Shown: piece by piece, positions 1-6,968 of the stretch
Position numbering within the stretch: the first letter of the stretch is position 1
Layout: every line of letters begins with the position of its first letter
From: an uncultured Spirochaetota bacterium
GTDB taxonomy: Bacteria > Spirochaetota > UBA4802 > UBA5550
Assembly: GCA_937872225.1 (NCBI GenBank)
Contig: CALMRZ010000028.1
Location: forward strand, 124,001-188,000
Reading direction: 5' to 3'
DNA: 64,000 nt
The notes under the pieces: model-generated
The model's input: the letters and a program-made list of their open reading frames with translations, nothing else
Database searches by the model: none
Told to the model about the DNA's origin: nothing
Made by a program: the position numbers and the translations under genes

Positions 1-138
1 CATATCATCGAGCTTATTTTGACCGGCCTGAAAACCTATTCTGAAGAAGAAGCCCGGTTGATAATAGAAGTAGTCAAAAATCTTGATCGTATCCTTGGCC
101 TCAGGCAGGAACTGAAAGAAGCGGCTTATTCCGGATGA
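1..138 (+). CDS. C-terminal fragment of an unrecognised protein
   Basis: An open frame enters from the left edge and stops with TGA at 136-138, leaving 45 residues. The fragment is helical and charged (ending KEAAYSG) with the segment TYSEEEARLIIEVVKNL. A Ser-Glu-Glu start to a last helix resembles the end of MarR-type regulators, but this is too little to name a family. Reading in frame without a stop from base 1 and ending 76 bases before a well-marked start of the next gene supports a real gene. Confidence 0.5.
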   Translation, partial: HIIELILTGLKTYSEEEARLIIEVVKNLDRILGLRQELKEAAYSG

Positions 139-214
139 TGCATAATCCGTGAGTAAAAGCCTGCCGAGGCAGGGGGCCGGGAGCGACGGGAATTAACATT
201 CGGAGGTGGTGGCC

Positions 215-2194
215 ATGGCAACCAAGTATAAAGGATATATGGGAAAGATGCTGGATATTGACCTGACCACGGGTACAATAGGGGAGTACCAGGTCAGTGA
301 CACGGACCGTGAACTGTTCCTCGGGGGAAGGTATCTCAGCACCAAGATCCTCTGGGACGTGCTGAAGCCCGGCATTGACCCCCTTTCCGAGGAGAACGTC
401 CTGGTGGTCATGACGTCCCCCCTGACCGGCTCCGGGGGCCCCTGCACCAGCAGGTATGACATATCGGCAAAGAGCCCCCAGACGGGCGCCATCGGCCACT
501 CGAACAGCGGCGGCAATTTCGGCATGAACCTGAAACGCGCCGGCTGGGACGGCATGCTGGTCCGCGGAAAAGCCAAAAAACCTGTTTATATTGAAGTGGT
601 AGATGACACGGTTGAAATAAAACCTGCCGAAAAGATATGGGGCATGGACACCCAGGAGTCTCAAAAGGCCATGCTGGGCGAAAACAAGAAGGCCGGCTCC
701 ATGGCCATCGGCCCGGCGGGCGAGAACCTGGTCAAGTTCGCCGCCGTGGTCTCCCAGGAACGCTGCCACGGCAGGACCGGCATGGGCGCGGTGATGGGCT
801 CCAAAAACCTGAAAGGCATGGTCGCCAGCGGGACCAAGACCGTGCCGATCCATGATCCGGCAAAATTCAAGGAGACCATTAAAAAATGGATCAAGATGCT
901 CCAGAACCATCCGGCCACGGGCGACATAGCCCCCAAGCTGGGCACGGCCTTTTCGCTCATCCCGCTTTCGGTCCGCAACACCCTTCCGACGAAAAACTTT
1001 TCCGTCGGCACCTACGACAAGGCCTACAATATAAGCGGTGAGCTTCTCGCGGAAAAGCACCTGGTGAAAAACTTCGGCTGCATATCATGCCCCATCCGGT
1101 GCGGCCGTGTCGTCAATATCAACGGTCACGATGTCAAGGGGCCTGAATACGAGATCCTCTGCCTCATGGGGTCTAATCTCCTCGTCGACGACATCAAGGC
1201 GATCATAGACTGGAACTACGAGATCGACCTCCTCGGGATGGACACCATCAGCACCGGCACCATCCTGGGATTTGCCGCAGAACTGAATGAAAAGGGGCTC
1301 TGGAAAAACGGACTGGAATGGGGGAACAAGAAGGCGTTTTCAAAAGCGATAAAGGATATTGCCTACCGGAAAGGCATCGGCAATGACCTTGCCGAGGGAG
1401 TCAGGTTCCTGTCTAAAAAATATGGCGGTGAGGACTTTGCTCCCCATGTGAAGGGCCTGGAAATTCCTGCCTATGAGCCCCGGGGAACCGTGTCCCAGGC
1501 CCTGGGATACGCGACGGCGACGCGCGGCGCCTGTCACCTCGATGCCGGCTATGAGGTTTACATGGAAGTGACCGGTCCGGTGACCATGAACCAGCACCAG
1601 TACCGGGGCAAGCCCCCCTGGACAGTTCTGACCCAGAACCTTATGGCGGTAATAAGCGCCGGCGGAAACTGTCTCTTTACCGGGTGGACCTTCGTGCCCG
1701 GGCCGGCCTACAAGCTTCCCGGCAAGCCTATCCTATCGAAGATCGTCAACTGGATCATGAGCAACATCGGATGGGTAATAGCACTTACGGTGAAAACACC
1801 GCCATGGCTGCTCAAGATCCATCTTCCTTTCCTCCTGCCACACTCGAAAGCCCTCAAGGAAGCGACGGGGATGAAAATCGATTTTGGGAGCTGGAGCCGA
1901 ATCGGCGACAGGGGATATAACATGGAGAAGCTCTTCAATCTCCGCGAGGGAATAAGCAAGGATCAGGACAAGCTGGCGAAGAGATTTACCGATGTGCCGC
2001 TGCTGCCAGACAACAAGAAGTCGGTCGTGCGGATGGACAAAATGCTTCCAAAATATTACAGGCTGAGGGGCTGGGACAAGGACGGTATCCCGAAGAAAAG
2101 CACCCTGAAGAAGTTAAAGCTCGATTTTGTCGATCATTCGCTCATAGAAAAGACCGCCGCTGCCGGCGCCATTGACAGGATGAATAAGAATTAG
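215..2194 (+). CDS. Aldehyde:ferredoxin oxidoreductase (AOR) family, tungsten/molybdenum enzyme
   Basis: 659 residues, close to the usual 600-660 for this family, which oxidises aldehydes to acids with ferredoxin as acceptor using a bis-pterin W or Mo centre and one 4Fe-4S cluster. Cluster ligands are visible as C289-x2-C292-x3-C296 (CISCPIRCGR) with the distant fourth ligand near C486 (GGNCLFTGW). The N-terminal domain holds the pterin-binding segments (LGGRYLSTKIL; GRTGMGAVMGSKNLKG). I chose ATG 215 because GGAGGT at 202-207 is correctly spaced; GTG codons at 206 and 209 overlap that site. A terminator follows at 2260. The substrate cannot be told from sequence. A distant paralogue lies at 52099. 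Confidence 0.93.
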   Translation: MATKYKGYMGKMLDIDLTTGTIGEYQVSDTDRELFLGGRYLSTKILWDVLKPGIDPLSEENVLVVMTSPLTGSGGPCTSRYDISAKSPQTGAIGHSNSGGNFGMNLKRAGWDGMLVRGKAKKPVYIEVVDDTVEIKPAEKIWGMDTQESQKAMLGENKKAGSMAIGPAGENLVKFAAVVSQERCHGRTGMGAVMGSKNLKGMVASGTKTVPIHDPAKFKETIKKWIKMLQNHPATGDIAPKLGTAFSLIPLSVRNTLPTKNFSVGTYDKAYNISGELLAEKHLVKNFGCISCPIRCGRVVNINGHDVKGPEYEILCLMGSNLLVDDIKAIIDWNYEIDLLGMDTISTGTILGFAAELNEKGLWKNGLEWGNKKAFSKAIKDIAYRKGIGNDLAEGVRFLSKKYGGEDFAPHVKGLEIPAYEPRGTVSQALGYATATRGACHLDAGYEVYMEVTGPVTMNQHQYRGKPPWTVLTQNLMAVISAGGNCLFTGWTFVPGPAYKLPGKPILSKIVNWIMSNIGWVIALTVKTPPWLLKIHLPFLLPHSKALKEATGMKIDFGSWSRIGDRGYNMEKLFNLREGISKDQDKLAKRFTDVPLLPDNKKSVVRMDKMLPKYYRLRGWDKDGIPKKSTLKKLKLDFVDHSLIEKTAAAGAIDRMNKN

Positions 2195-2259
2195 TCTCCT
2201 GGGGGGAGCCGGCCTCCGTTTCCTCGGCAGCTGGTTCGGAACCGATAGTGCTGGTATGG

Positions 2260-2309
2260 AAAAGCCCCATGAAAATGCGGTTACGACTCCGCGCTTTCAG
2301 GGGGCTTTT
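2260..2309. terminator. Probable bidirectional terminator between convergent genes
   Basis: AAAAGCCCC (2260-2268) pairs with GGGGGCTTTT (2300-2309); an inner GCGG/CCGC stem (2277-2280 with 2289-2292) extends it. A-tract on the left and T-tract on the right allow it to act on both strands, matching its place between the AOR gene and the convergent small gene ending at 2317. Confidence 0.7.
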
Positions 2310-2316
2310 ATTCATG

Positions 2317-2541
2317 TTACGCCGCATACATGTCCACGTGTTTTACTTTTTTCAGGGGTATTTTTTTCTCCCCGTTGTTGACGTCAAAGGTGACAATCAT
2401 GTCGCCTTCAATTGATCTGTTCTTATAAAGTTCGATTTCGTTCCCATCCTCAAGAACAATGATAATATCCAATCCCTTGATATCCAGGTACTTCGCCAGC
2501 AGCTGCTTGAAGTTCTTTTTTTTCGCTTTTCTGTGTGCCAT
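2317..2541 (-). CDS. Small hypothetical protein (74 aa), basic N terminus
   Basis: ATG at 2541 is preceded on the minus strand by GAGGGGAAACC, a good ribosome binding site. The protein has a lysine-rich start (MAHRKAKKKNF) followed by alternating beta-like segments (LDIIIVLEDGNEIELYKN; GDMIVTFDVN; KKIPLKKVKHVDM). It has no signal peptide or membrane helix. Small size, basic tip and beta-rich body would fit an RNA- or protein-binding module, but I do not recognise the family. Convergent with the AOR gene and sharing its terminator. Confidence 0.65.
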   Translation of the reverse strand: MAHRKAKKKNFKQLLAKYLDIKGLDIIIVLEDGNEIELYKNRSIEGDMIVTFDVNNGEKKIPLKKVKHVDMYAA

Positions 2542-3048
2542 GGTTTCCCCTCAAGAAGATTATTTATGTCTCATTTAAATTATCGGAATTTTCATTAATA
2601 TATTAATTAATTTTTATATATATTGACAAAAATTTGTTAGTACAAATTAATTAATAGACTATCCAGCATAACTAATATGCCATCATTGAGGAAAGCGAAT
2701 ATGTCAGGTCAGTGCTGGTTTTCGAAAATGCCAGGAGCCATCCCGCTCGTCCGCCTCGTGTAAACATCCTGTTTACTCGGCGGAATCGGCAACATCCTGT
2801 TGCCTTCTCGCGGGACAGCTCCTGACACCTGTTTATATTGCTTGCTCCAGCAAATAAAGCATTCAACACCCCGACGATCATCCTTTTATCTATCACCTGA
2901 ATTTGAATTCCCGGGCTGGAAAGCCAGACAAGAAAAAATATGCCTCAACGATCTCTACGCATGTGCGTCTCTGCGAGAAAATCAAGATTTTGCTTTCCCT
3001 GTTTCAGTGTTGAATGCACATGTTTGGGAGAATTACAGATAAAACAAG
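2542..3048. other. 507-base gene-free stretch
   Basis: Divided into an AT-rich part (2560-2695, with TTGACA at 2624-2629 on the plus strand and many TTAAT tracts, likely promoter DNA for the minus-strand gene at 2541), a branched palindromic element (2701-2828, separate entry), and an unremarkable tail to 3048. Short open frames here lack ribosome binding sites and family resemblance. Confidence 0.5.
2701..2828. repeat. Branched palindromic element with twin ACATCCTGT hairpins
   Basis: Nested pairing is visible by eye. Outer stem CAGGAGC (2732-2738) with GCTCCTG (2818-2824); then TCCCGC (2741-2746) with GCGGGA (2810-2815). Inside are two arms: CCGCC (2751-2755) with GGCGG (2779-2783) enclosing GTAAACATCCTGTTTAC (2760-2776), and GGCAACATCCTGTTGCC (2788-2804). 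The two inner hairpins differ in stem sequence but share the loop ATCCT. A further hairpin with TTTTCGAAAA at its centre lies at 2715-2734, and TGTCAGG (2702-2708) could pair alternatively with CCTGACA (2821-2827). Compensating stem differences with a constant loop suggest a selected structure: a dispersed repeat or a structured RNA. Confidence 0.65.
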
Positions 3049-3990
3049 TCAGTCCTCGAAACCGATGCGCCAGAGGGCGGTGCCGGCAAGATTGTAATCG
3101 GAGGCGAGTTTCTGCAGCAGGGACCTTGTCTGTTTATCGGAGATATAAACCGTGCAGGTACGGCCGGTGTCAGAGTAAAAGAAGCGCAGGGTGCCTGAAG
3201 TATCGCGTGCCGGGGAATACTTTTCCGTAAGCCTGGCCCCCTCCCGGGCGGAGAGGGCAACTGCTTTGCCGCCGCACCACCGGTATCCATAGGCCGGAAT
3301 GCCGAGCCATATCCGCGAAGGCCTTATGCGCTCAAGGACCCTCTTGATGTTCTGTTCGGCCCATCGTATATCGGTAACCGGTCCCGGACCGGTATGGTTC
3401 CCGTGATAATCGTAGCACATGAGCACTATTTCATCCACGCGGGGCGCTATGATGTTCAGGTCATGGAACCGGTTCCATTTTTCCGGAAAACCCACCGGGG
3501 GGAACACGGCCATGGTTATCTTCCCGGAATATTCCCTGCGCAGACTTTCCAGGAAATGCCCGAGTTTTCCCGCGTCTTCCGGGGGCAGGTATTCAAAATC
3601 AAGATGGACGCCGGCGAACCCCTTTGACCGGATGAAATTTGACAATTTCACCGCTGTTTTTTCCCTCAGCGCCCGTGATGACAGGATCCTGTGTCCCTGG
3701 GCCGCGGATTTGAATGATACCAGGGGATACAGCGTCACATGGTATTTTGCTGTTATGGAGATGATTCTATTCGTGATACTGTCGGATTCGACAATAATAT
3801 CGCCTGTTTCGCCGATTTTAAACCCAGTCATCGTCAGGACCGAATAGAGCCCCATGACAGATTCAAGATAGGTATCGGTAAGGGCGGGGCCAGGCACCAG
3901 ATAACCCCATCTGGCCGGTTTTAAGTCATCGGCATAAGCCATAAACCGAAGAAGAAGGATTAACGTAATAACCTGGATTGTCAGATTCAT
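3049..3990 (-). CDS. Secreted glycoside hydrolase family 18-like protein
   Basis: 313 residues from ATG 3990, whose first residues (NLTIQVITLILLLRFMAYA) form a signal peptide with a likely cut after AYA. A longer reading from TTG 4038 would bury that signal. The body fits the GH18 TIM barrel as in YaaH-type spore and cell-wall enzymes: GVHLDFEYL carries the terminal D-x-E of the family's DxxDxDxE motif, with the catalytic Glu kept, followed by LMCYDYHGNH and later IWLGIPAYGYRW, a typical GH18 barrel strand. Expected role: hydrolysis of N-acetylglucosamine-containing polymer such as peptidoglycan or chitin outside the inner membrane. The first two Asp of the motif are not conserved (Ala/Val-His region), so activity is not assured. 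Confidence 0.75.
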   Translation of the reverse strand: MNLTIQVITLILLLRFMAYADDLKPARWGYLVPGPALTDTYLESVMGLYSVLTMTGFKIGETGDIIVESDSITNRIISITAKYHVTLYPLVSFKSAAQGHRILSSRALREKTAVKLSNFIRSKGFAGVHLDFEYLPPEDAGKLGHFLESLRREYSGKITMAVFPPVGFPEKWNRFHDLNIIAPRVDEIVLMCYDYHGNHTGPGPVTDIRWAEQNIKRVLERIRPSRIWLGIPAYGYRWCGGKAVALSAREGARLTEKYSPARDTSGTLRFFYSDTGRTCTVYISDKQTRSLLQKLASDYNLAGTALWRIGFED

Positions 3991-4103
3991 GTTGTACCTG
4001 CCGGCACCTATCCTAAACAAGAGCATGATAATATTCAAGACAATAATTCACAGTTGCGGCGTCCGGTGGGCGAAGCCCCGTGAAAAGAACCCCCCGATTT
4101 TTT

Positions 4104-4132
4104 TTGACAAATTTCATTTAAAGTATTAATTT
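4104..4132 (+). promoter_or_regulatory. Candidate sigma-70 type promoter for the lipoprotein pair
   Basis: TTGACA at 4104-4109, 17-base spacer, then TAATTT at 4127-4132 in very AT-rich DNA. The -35 is perfect, the -10 is 4 of 6. It lies 160 bases upstream of the first lipoprotein ATG, so the transcript would carry the palindromic leader. Confidence 0.35.
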
Positions 4133-4143
4133 AATATATAAAG

Positions 4144-4273
4144 TTCTAGATAATATATAATAGATTTGTTGCATAACTGCTTACAATTAATATATTCTGC
4201 TCCGCCGCCTTCGGCGGCGGAGGCAAAATTAAATAATTATTAAGTTTCGCAACAAGTCTAATATATAGAAGAA
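4144..4273. repeat. Imperfect 130-base inverted repeat with GC-rich central hairpin
   Basis: Left arm AGATTTGTTGC (4162-4172) pairs with GCAACAAGTCT (4249-4259), one G-T pair; pairing continues outward through TATATAA/ATATATAG tracts to about 4144 and 4273. The centre holds a perfect stem CTCCGCCGCC (4200-4209) with GGCGGCGGAG (4213-4222) and loop TTC. Arms are AT-rich and the core is GC-rich. It lies in the leader of the lipoprotein genes and could be a MITE-like element, an RNA hairpin or a regulatory leader. Confidence 0.6.
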
Positions 4274-4290
4274 TAAACCAGGTGCCATAT

Positions 4291-4740
4291 ATGAAATTGA
4301 AAAGTTTGCCAGCCATCGCTGTATTATTGGCCGCATTTCAGGTGTTTTCCTGCTCGAAAGTGACCGGGGATCTGGATGACCAGGCGCCGAAATTGTGGGT
4401 CACCATTGAGATTGCCAATGATCCCACCAACATTATCCAGATCAGCAGCACAAATAGGGTCTACCTTGTGTATTATTCAAACAATGACTGGACGAATCCC
4501 TGGCTCCAGCAGGGCGCAGACGGCAACATGCTTGTTAACCCCACCGTGGGTTCCCTCACACTGTATCTCATGGCCTTCTGGGACGCCAACGGCAATGGCG
4601 TCGTTGATGCCGGCGAGCCCTGCACCGGTTATCTTGATAAAACACATTCCGGGACGCCTGAGGAACTGACCAAGCTGGAACTGCTTCCTCTGGAATGGAA
4701 ATCCCTGACCATAACCCTTGATCCGGCGCGGGTGTACTGA
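4291..4740 (+). CDS. Putative lipoprotein, paralogue of the next gene
   Basis: 149 residues. ATG 4291 is used because the preceding GTG (4282) would add a tail before the signal peptide. The signal peptide ends in a lipobox with VFSC (Cys21), a spirochaete-like loose form. The mature part is beta-rich, contains NDWTNPW near residue 70, and an Asp/Asn/Gly loop DANGNGVVDAGE near residue 105 that resembles an EF-hand or dockerin-type calcium loop. The next gene has the same order of motifs (signal, NW-x-x-PW, D-x-N-G-x-G), so the pair arose by duplication. Likely membrane-anchored surface or periplasmic protein; function unknown. Confidence 0.8.
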   Translation: MKLKSLPAIAVLLAAFQVFSCSKVTGDLDDQAPKLWVTIEIANDPTNIIQISSTNRVYLVYYSNNDWTNPWLQQGADGNMLVNPTVGSLTLYLMAFWDANGNGVVDAGEPCTGYLDKTHSGTPEELTKLELLPLEWKSLTITLDPARVY

Positions 4741-4770
4741 TCGAATACGGCTTGCTAGGAGGGATAACAG

Positions 4771-5199
4771 TTGAAACGAAATCTTTTTCAGAAACTGGTT
4801 GTGGCGGCTTTCCTGGCCGCGGTTCCCATAGTGGTCAGCTGCGATACTGAACCGGATAAAGACCCCTATATCATCATCAACGTGAACTATTCAGGTACCG
4901 TGGACAACACCAATAAGCTGTATGTTATATTCTATGCCCTTCCCAACTGGACCCAGCCATGGATGATACTGCCGTACTCCGGCACGCAGATCGTCATACC
5001 GCGGCTGAATATAGGCACCACGCCCCTCTATTTTGAAATTGTTCATGATATCAACGGCGACGGGGTTGGCTCCGGTGATCTTTTCCAGGGATGGGACGGC
5101 GTCACCAGCATGGCCGCCACGCTGACGCCCCTGGTGCTTCCGAAAACGGAAATGATGATGCTCAATGTCAACCTAGACAACAACGCAGCCATACCCTGA
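4771..5199 (+). CDS. Putative lipoprotein, tandem paralogue
   Basis: 142 residues starting at TTG 4771, chosen because AGGAGGG at 4757-4763 is ideally spaced and no ATG is nearby. Signal peptide with lipobox VVSC (Cys24). Shares with the upstream gene the motif NWTQPW and the loop DINGDGVGSGD, again like a calcium-binding loop. Gap to the upstream gene is 30 bases, so the two are cotranscribed. Sequence identity to the neighbour is low apart from these motifs, suggesting an old duplication. Function unknown. Confidence 0.8.
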   Translation: MKRNLFQKLVVAAFLAAVPIVVSCDTEPDKDPYIIINVNYSGTVDNTNKLYVIFYALPNWTQPWMILPYSGTQIVIPRLNIGTTPLYFEIVHDINGDGVGSGDLFQGWDGVTSMAATLTPLVLPKTEMMMLNVNLDNNAAIP

Positions 5200-5327
5200 T
5201 GGCCACGCTGCGGGACCATGACCGTATAATCCGACTTTTACCGGCTGACTTGAAAAAACAGTTGCCATATGCGCCTGCCGATTCTTTTCTGTAAGCCTCT
5301 ACATTCAATATTCTGTCAGGAATTCAT

Positions 5328-5624
5328 ATGAAATTACTCAGCGGCAGCCAGAAGCGCTCCCTAAAATCCCAGGCCCACCATCTCAAGCCGGTGGTGCTGG
5401 TCGGCCGGAACGGCATAACCGATTCCCTGATCGAGGCGGTGGGGAAGGCCCTCGATGACCATGAGCTGATCAAGATAAAATTCTTAGAGTTCAAGGACGA
5501 GAAAAAGGACCTGATCGAGGATATCGTGTCCAGAACGGCCTCCAGCCTGGTGGCGCTGATAGGCAATATGGCCATATTATTCAGACAGAATAAAGACGTC
5601 AAAAAACGACGAATTGTTTTTTAG
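5328..5624 (+). CDS. yhbY: YhbY / CRM-domain RNA-binding protein
   Basis: 98 residues, the usual length for single-domain CRM (CRS1-YhbY) proteins that bind pre-50S ribosomal particles. The family pattern is clear: QKRSLKSQAHHLKPVVLVGRNG near the N terminus, then ALDDHELIKIKFLE, and the conserved end GNMAILFRQNK. The central VGRNG-type loop corresponds to the RNA-binding GxxG motif region. AGGAATT precedes ATG 5328. It stands alone between the lipoproteins and asd. Confidence 0.92.
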   Translation: MKLLSGSQKRSLKSQAHHLKPVVLVGRNGITDSLIEAVGKALDDHELIKIKFLEFKDEKKDLIEDIVSRTASSLVALIGNMAILFRQNKDVKKRRIVF

Positions 5625-5745
5625 TCCCGCTATTTATTGTTGACAACAGGATATACCAATTCACATTACCCAAAATCATTGCGGGGAATGATATTCCGCC
5701 TGCGGGCATGGATTACGCGCCCCCCGCGTTATCTGGAGGTCCATC

Positions 5746-6759
5746 GTGAAAAAGTACAATGTTGTCATCCTCGGCGCGACCGGCGCAGTGGGTATCGAAT
5801 TCAGGAAGATACTGCTTGAGCGGAAATTCCCCATCGATAAGATAAAGTTTCTCGGCCTGACGACCGTGGGTAAAGAGTTTGATTTCGGCGGAAAAAAAAT
5901 CAAGTCCGAAGCCGTTGTCGACGGCTGCTTCAAGGGATACGACATAGGCCTTTTTTCGGCAGGCGGCGATATCAGCAAAAAAGTCGCCAGGCGGGCCGTC
6001 GAAGAGGGCTGTATCGTTGTGGATAACAGTTCCGCGTGGCGTATGGACCCCGAAGTTCCCCTCGTTGTCCCGGAAGTGAACCCGAATGATGTTGACTGGA
6101 ACAAGGGCATCATCGCCAACCCGAACTGCTCCACCATCCAGATGGTGGTGGCGCTCAAGCCGATCCATGACGCAGCCCGGATCAAGCGGATCGTCGTCAG
6201 CACCTACCAGGCGGTGTCCGGGACCGGCCTGAAGGCGATCGAGGAGTGCCTCATCCAGACCAAGGATATCGTTAACGGGAAAGAGATATCCCAGCGCAAG
6301 GTGTATCCACACCAGATCGCCTTCAACGCGCTTCCGCAGATCGACGTTTTCCTGGAGAACGGCTATACCAAGGAAGAGATGAAAATGGTCAATGAAACCA
6401 AGAAGATCATGGGCGACGACTCCATTCAGGTGACCGCGACCACCGTAAGGGTCCCGGTCCTGTACGGCCACTCGGAATCGGTGAACATCGAAACCGAGAA
6501 AAAACTGACCCCCCGTGATGTCCGTGAACTGCTCCGGAAGGCCCCGGGCGTCACGATTGTCGACAACCCGACCAAGAGCGAATATCCCCTGGCCATCAAT
6601 GCCGCCGGCAAGGACGACGTCTTCGTCGGCCGCATCCGGGAGGACGAGTCCATCGCCAACGGCATCAACATGTGGATCGTGTCCGATAATATTCGGAAAG
6701 GGGCGGCCCTTAACGCGGTTCAGATTGCCGAATTGCTCGTTCAGAAGGGCAAGATTTAA
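5746..6759 (+). CDS. asd: Aspartate-semialdehyde dehydrogenase
   Basis: 337 residues, normal for the family. Makes aspartate semialdehyde from aspartyl phosphate with NADPH in the lysine/threonine/methionine pathway. The N-terminal Rossmann motif is GATGAVG (10-16); the catalytic Cys128 is in NPNCSTIQM; SAGGDIS and the late VGRIREDE segment are also family hallmarks. Start is GTG 5746 with TGGAGGTCC upstream. A strong terminator follows at 6788. A weak promoter (TTGACA at 5640-5645) may precede it. Confidence 0.96.
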   Translation: MKKYNVVILGATGAVGIEFRKILLERKFPIDKIKFLGLTTVGKEFDFGGKKIKSEAVVDGCFKGYDIGLFSAGGDISKKVARRAVEEGCIVVDNSSAWRMDPEVPLVVPEVNPNDVDWNKGIIANPNCSTIQMVVALKPIHDAARIKRIVVSTYQAVSGTGLKAIEECLIQTKDIVNGKEISQRKVYPHQIAFNALPQIDVFLENGYTKEEMKMVNETKKIMGDDSIQVTATTVRVPVLYGHSESVNIETEKKLTPRDVRELLRKAPGVTIVDNPTKSEYPLAINAAGKDDVFVGRIREDESIANGINMWIVSDNIRKGAALNAVQIAELLVQKGKI

Positions 6760-6787
6760 CGCTGAAAAAAAAGCTGGCGCATGGGTG

Positions 6788-6822
6788 AAAGCCTTTCCGG
6801 TGGCCGCCGGGAAGGCTTTTTT
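6788..6822 (+). terminator. Rho-independent terminator after asd
   Basis: AAAGCCTTTCCGG (6788-6800) pairs with CCGGGAAGGCTTTTTT (6807-6822), one mismatch, short loop, six-T tail. Confidence 0.85.
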
Positions 6823-6968
6823 GTTGCTAATACCGCTGATTTCCATGCTCCGCGGAGGATAGAGCAATATTAATACCTAATTTATCCAAAATATTGAATC
6901 AAATCCTCAATATTTATTATATTTATTACGAAAATAGTAGCAGCGGAACCGTTACGGTATTAGTATAC

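Larger units (their letters stand above)
3991..4290. other. 300-base intergenic region with promoter and palindromic leader
   Basis: Separates the minus-strand GH18 gene from the plus-strand lipoprotein pair. It holds a plausible promoter near 4104 and the inverted-repeat element at 4144-4273, listed separately. No gene is seen. Confidence 0.5.

Noticed and set aside
5199-5294. 31-codon frame overlapping the second lipoprotein stop
   Set aside because: Overlap TGATG could couple translation, but there is no ribosome site, family match or codon signal.
6894-6968. Upstream TTG start for the FapA-like gene
   Set aside because: No ribosome site, and the added Tyr/Asn/Ser-rich residues look like translated leader.
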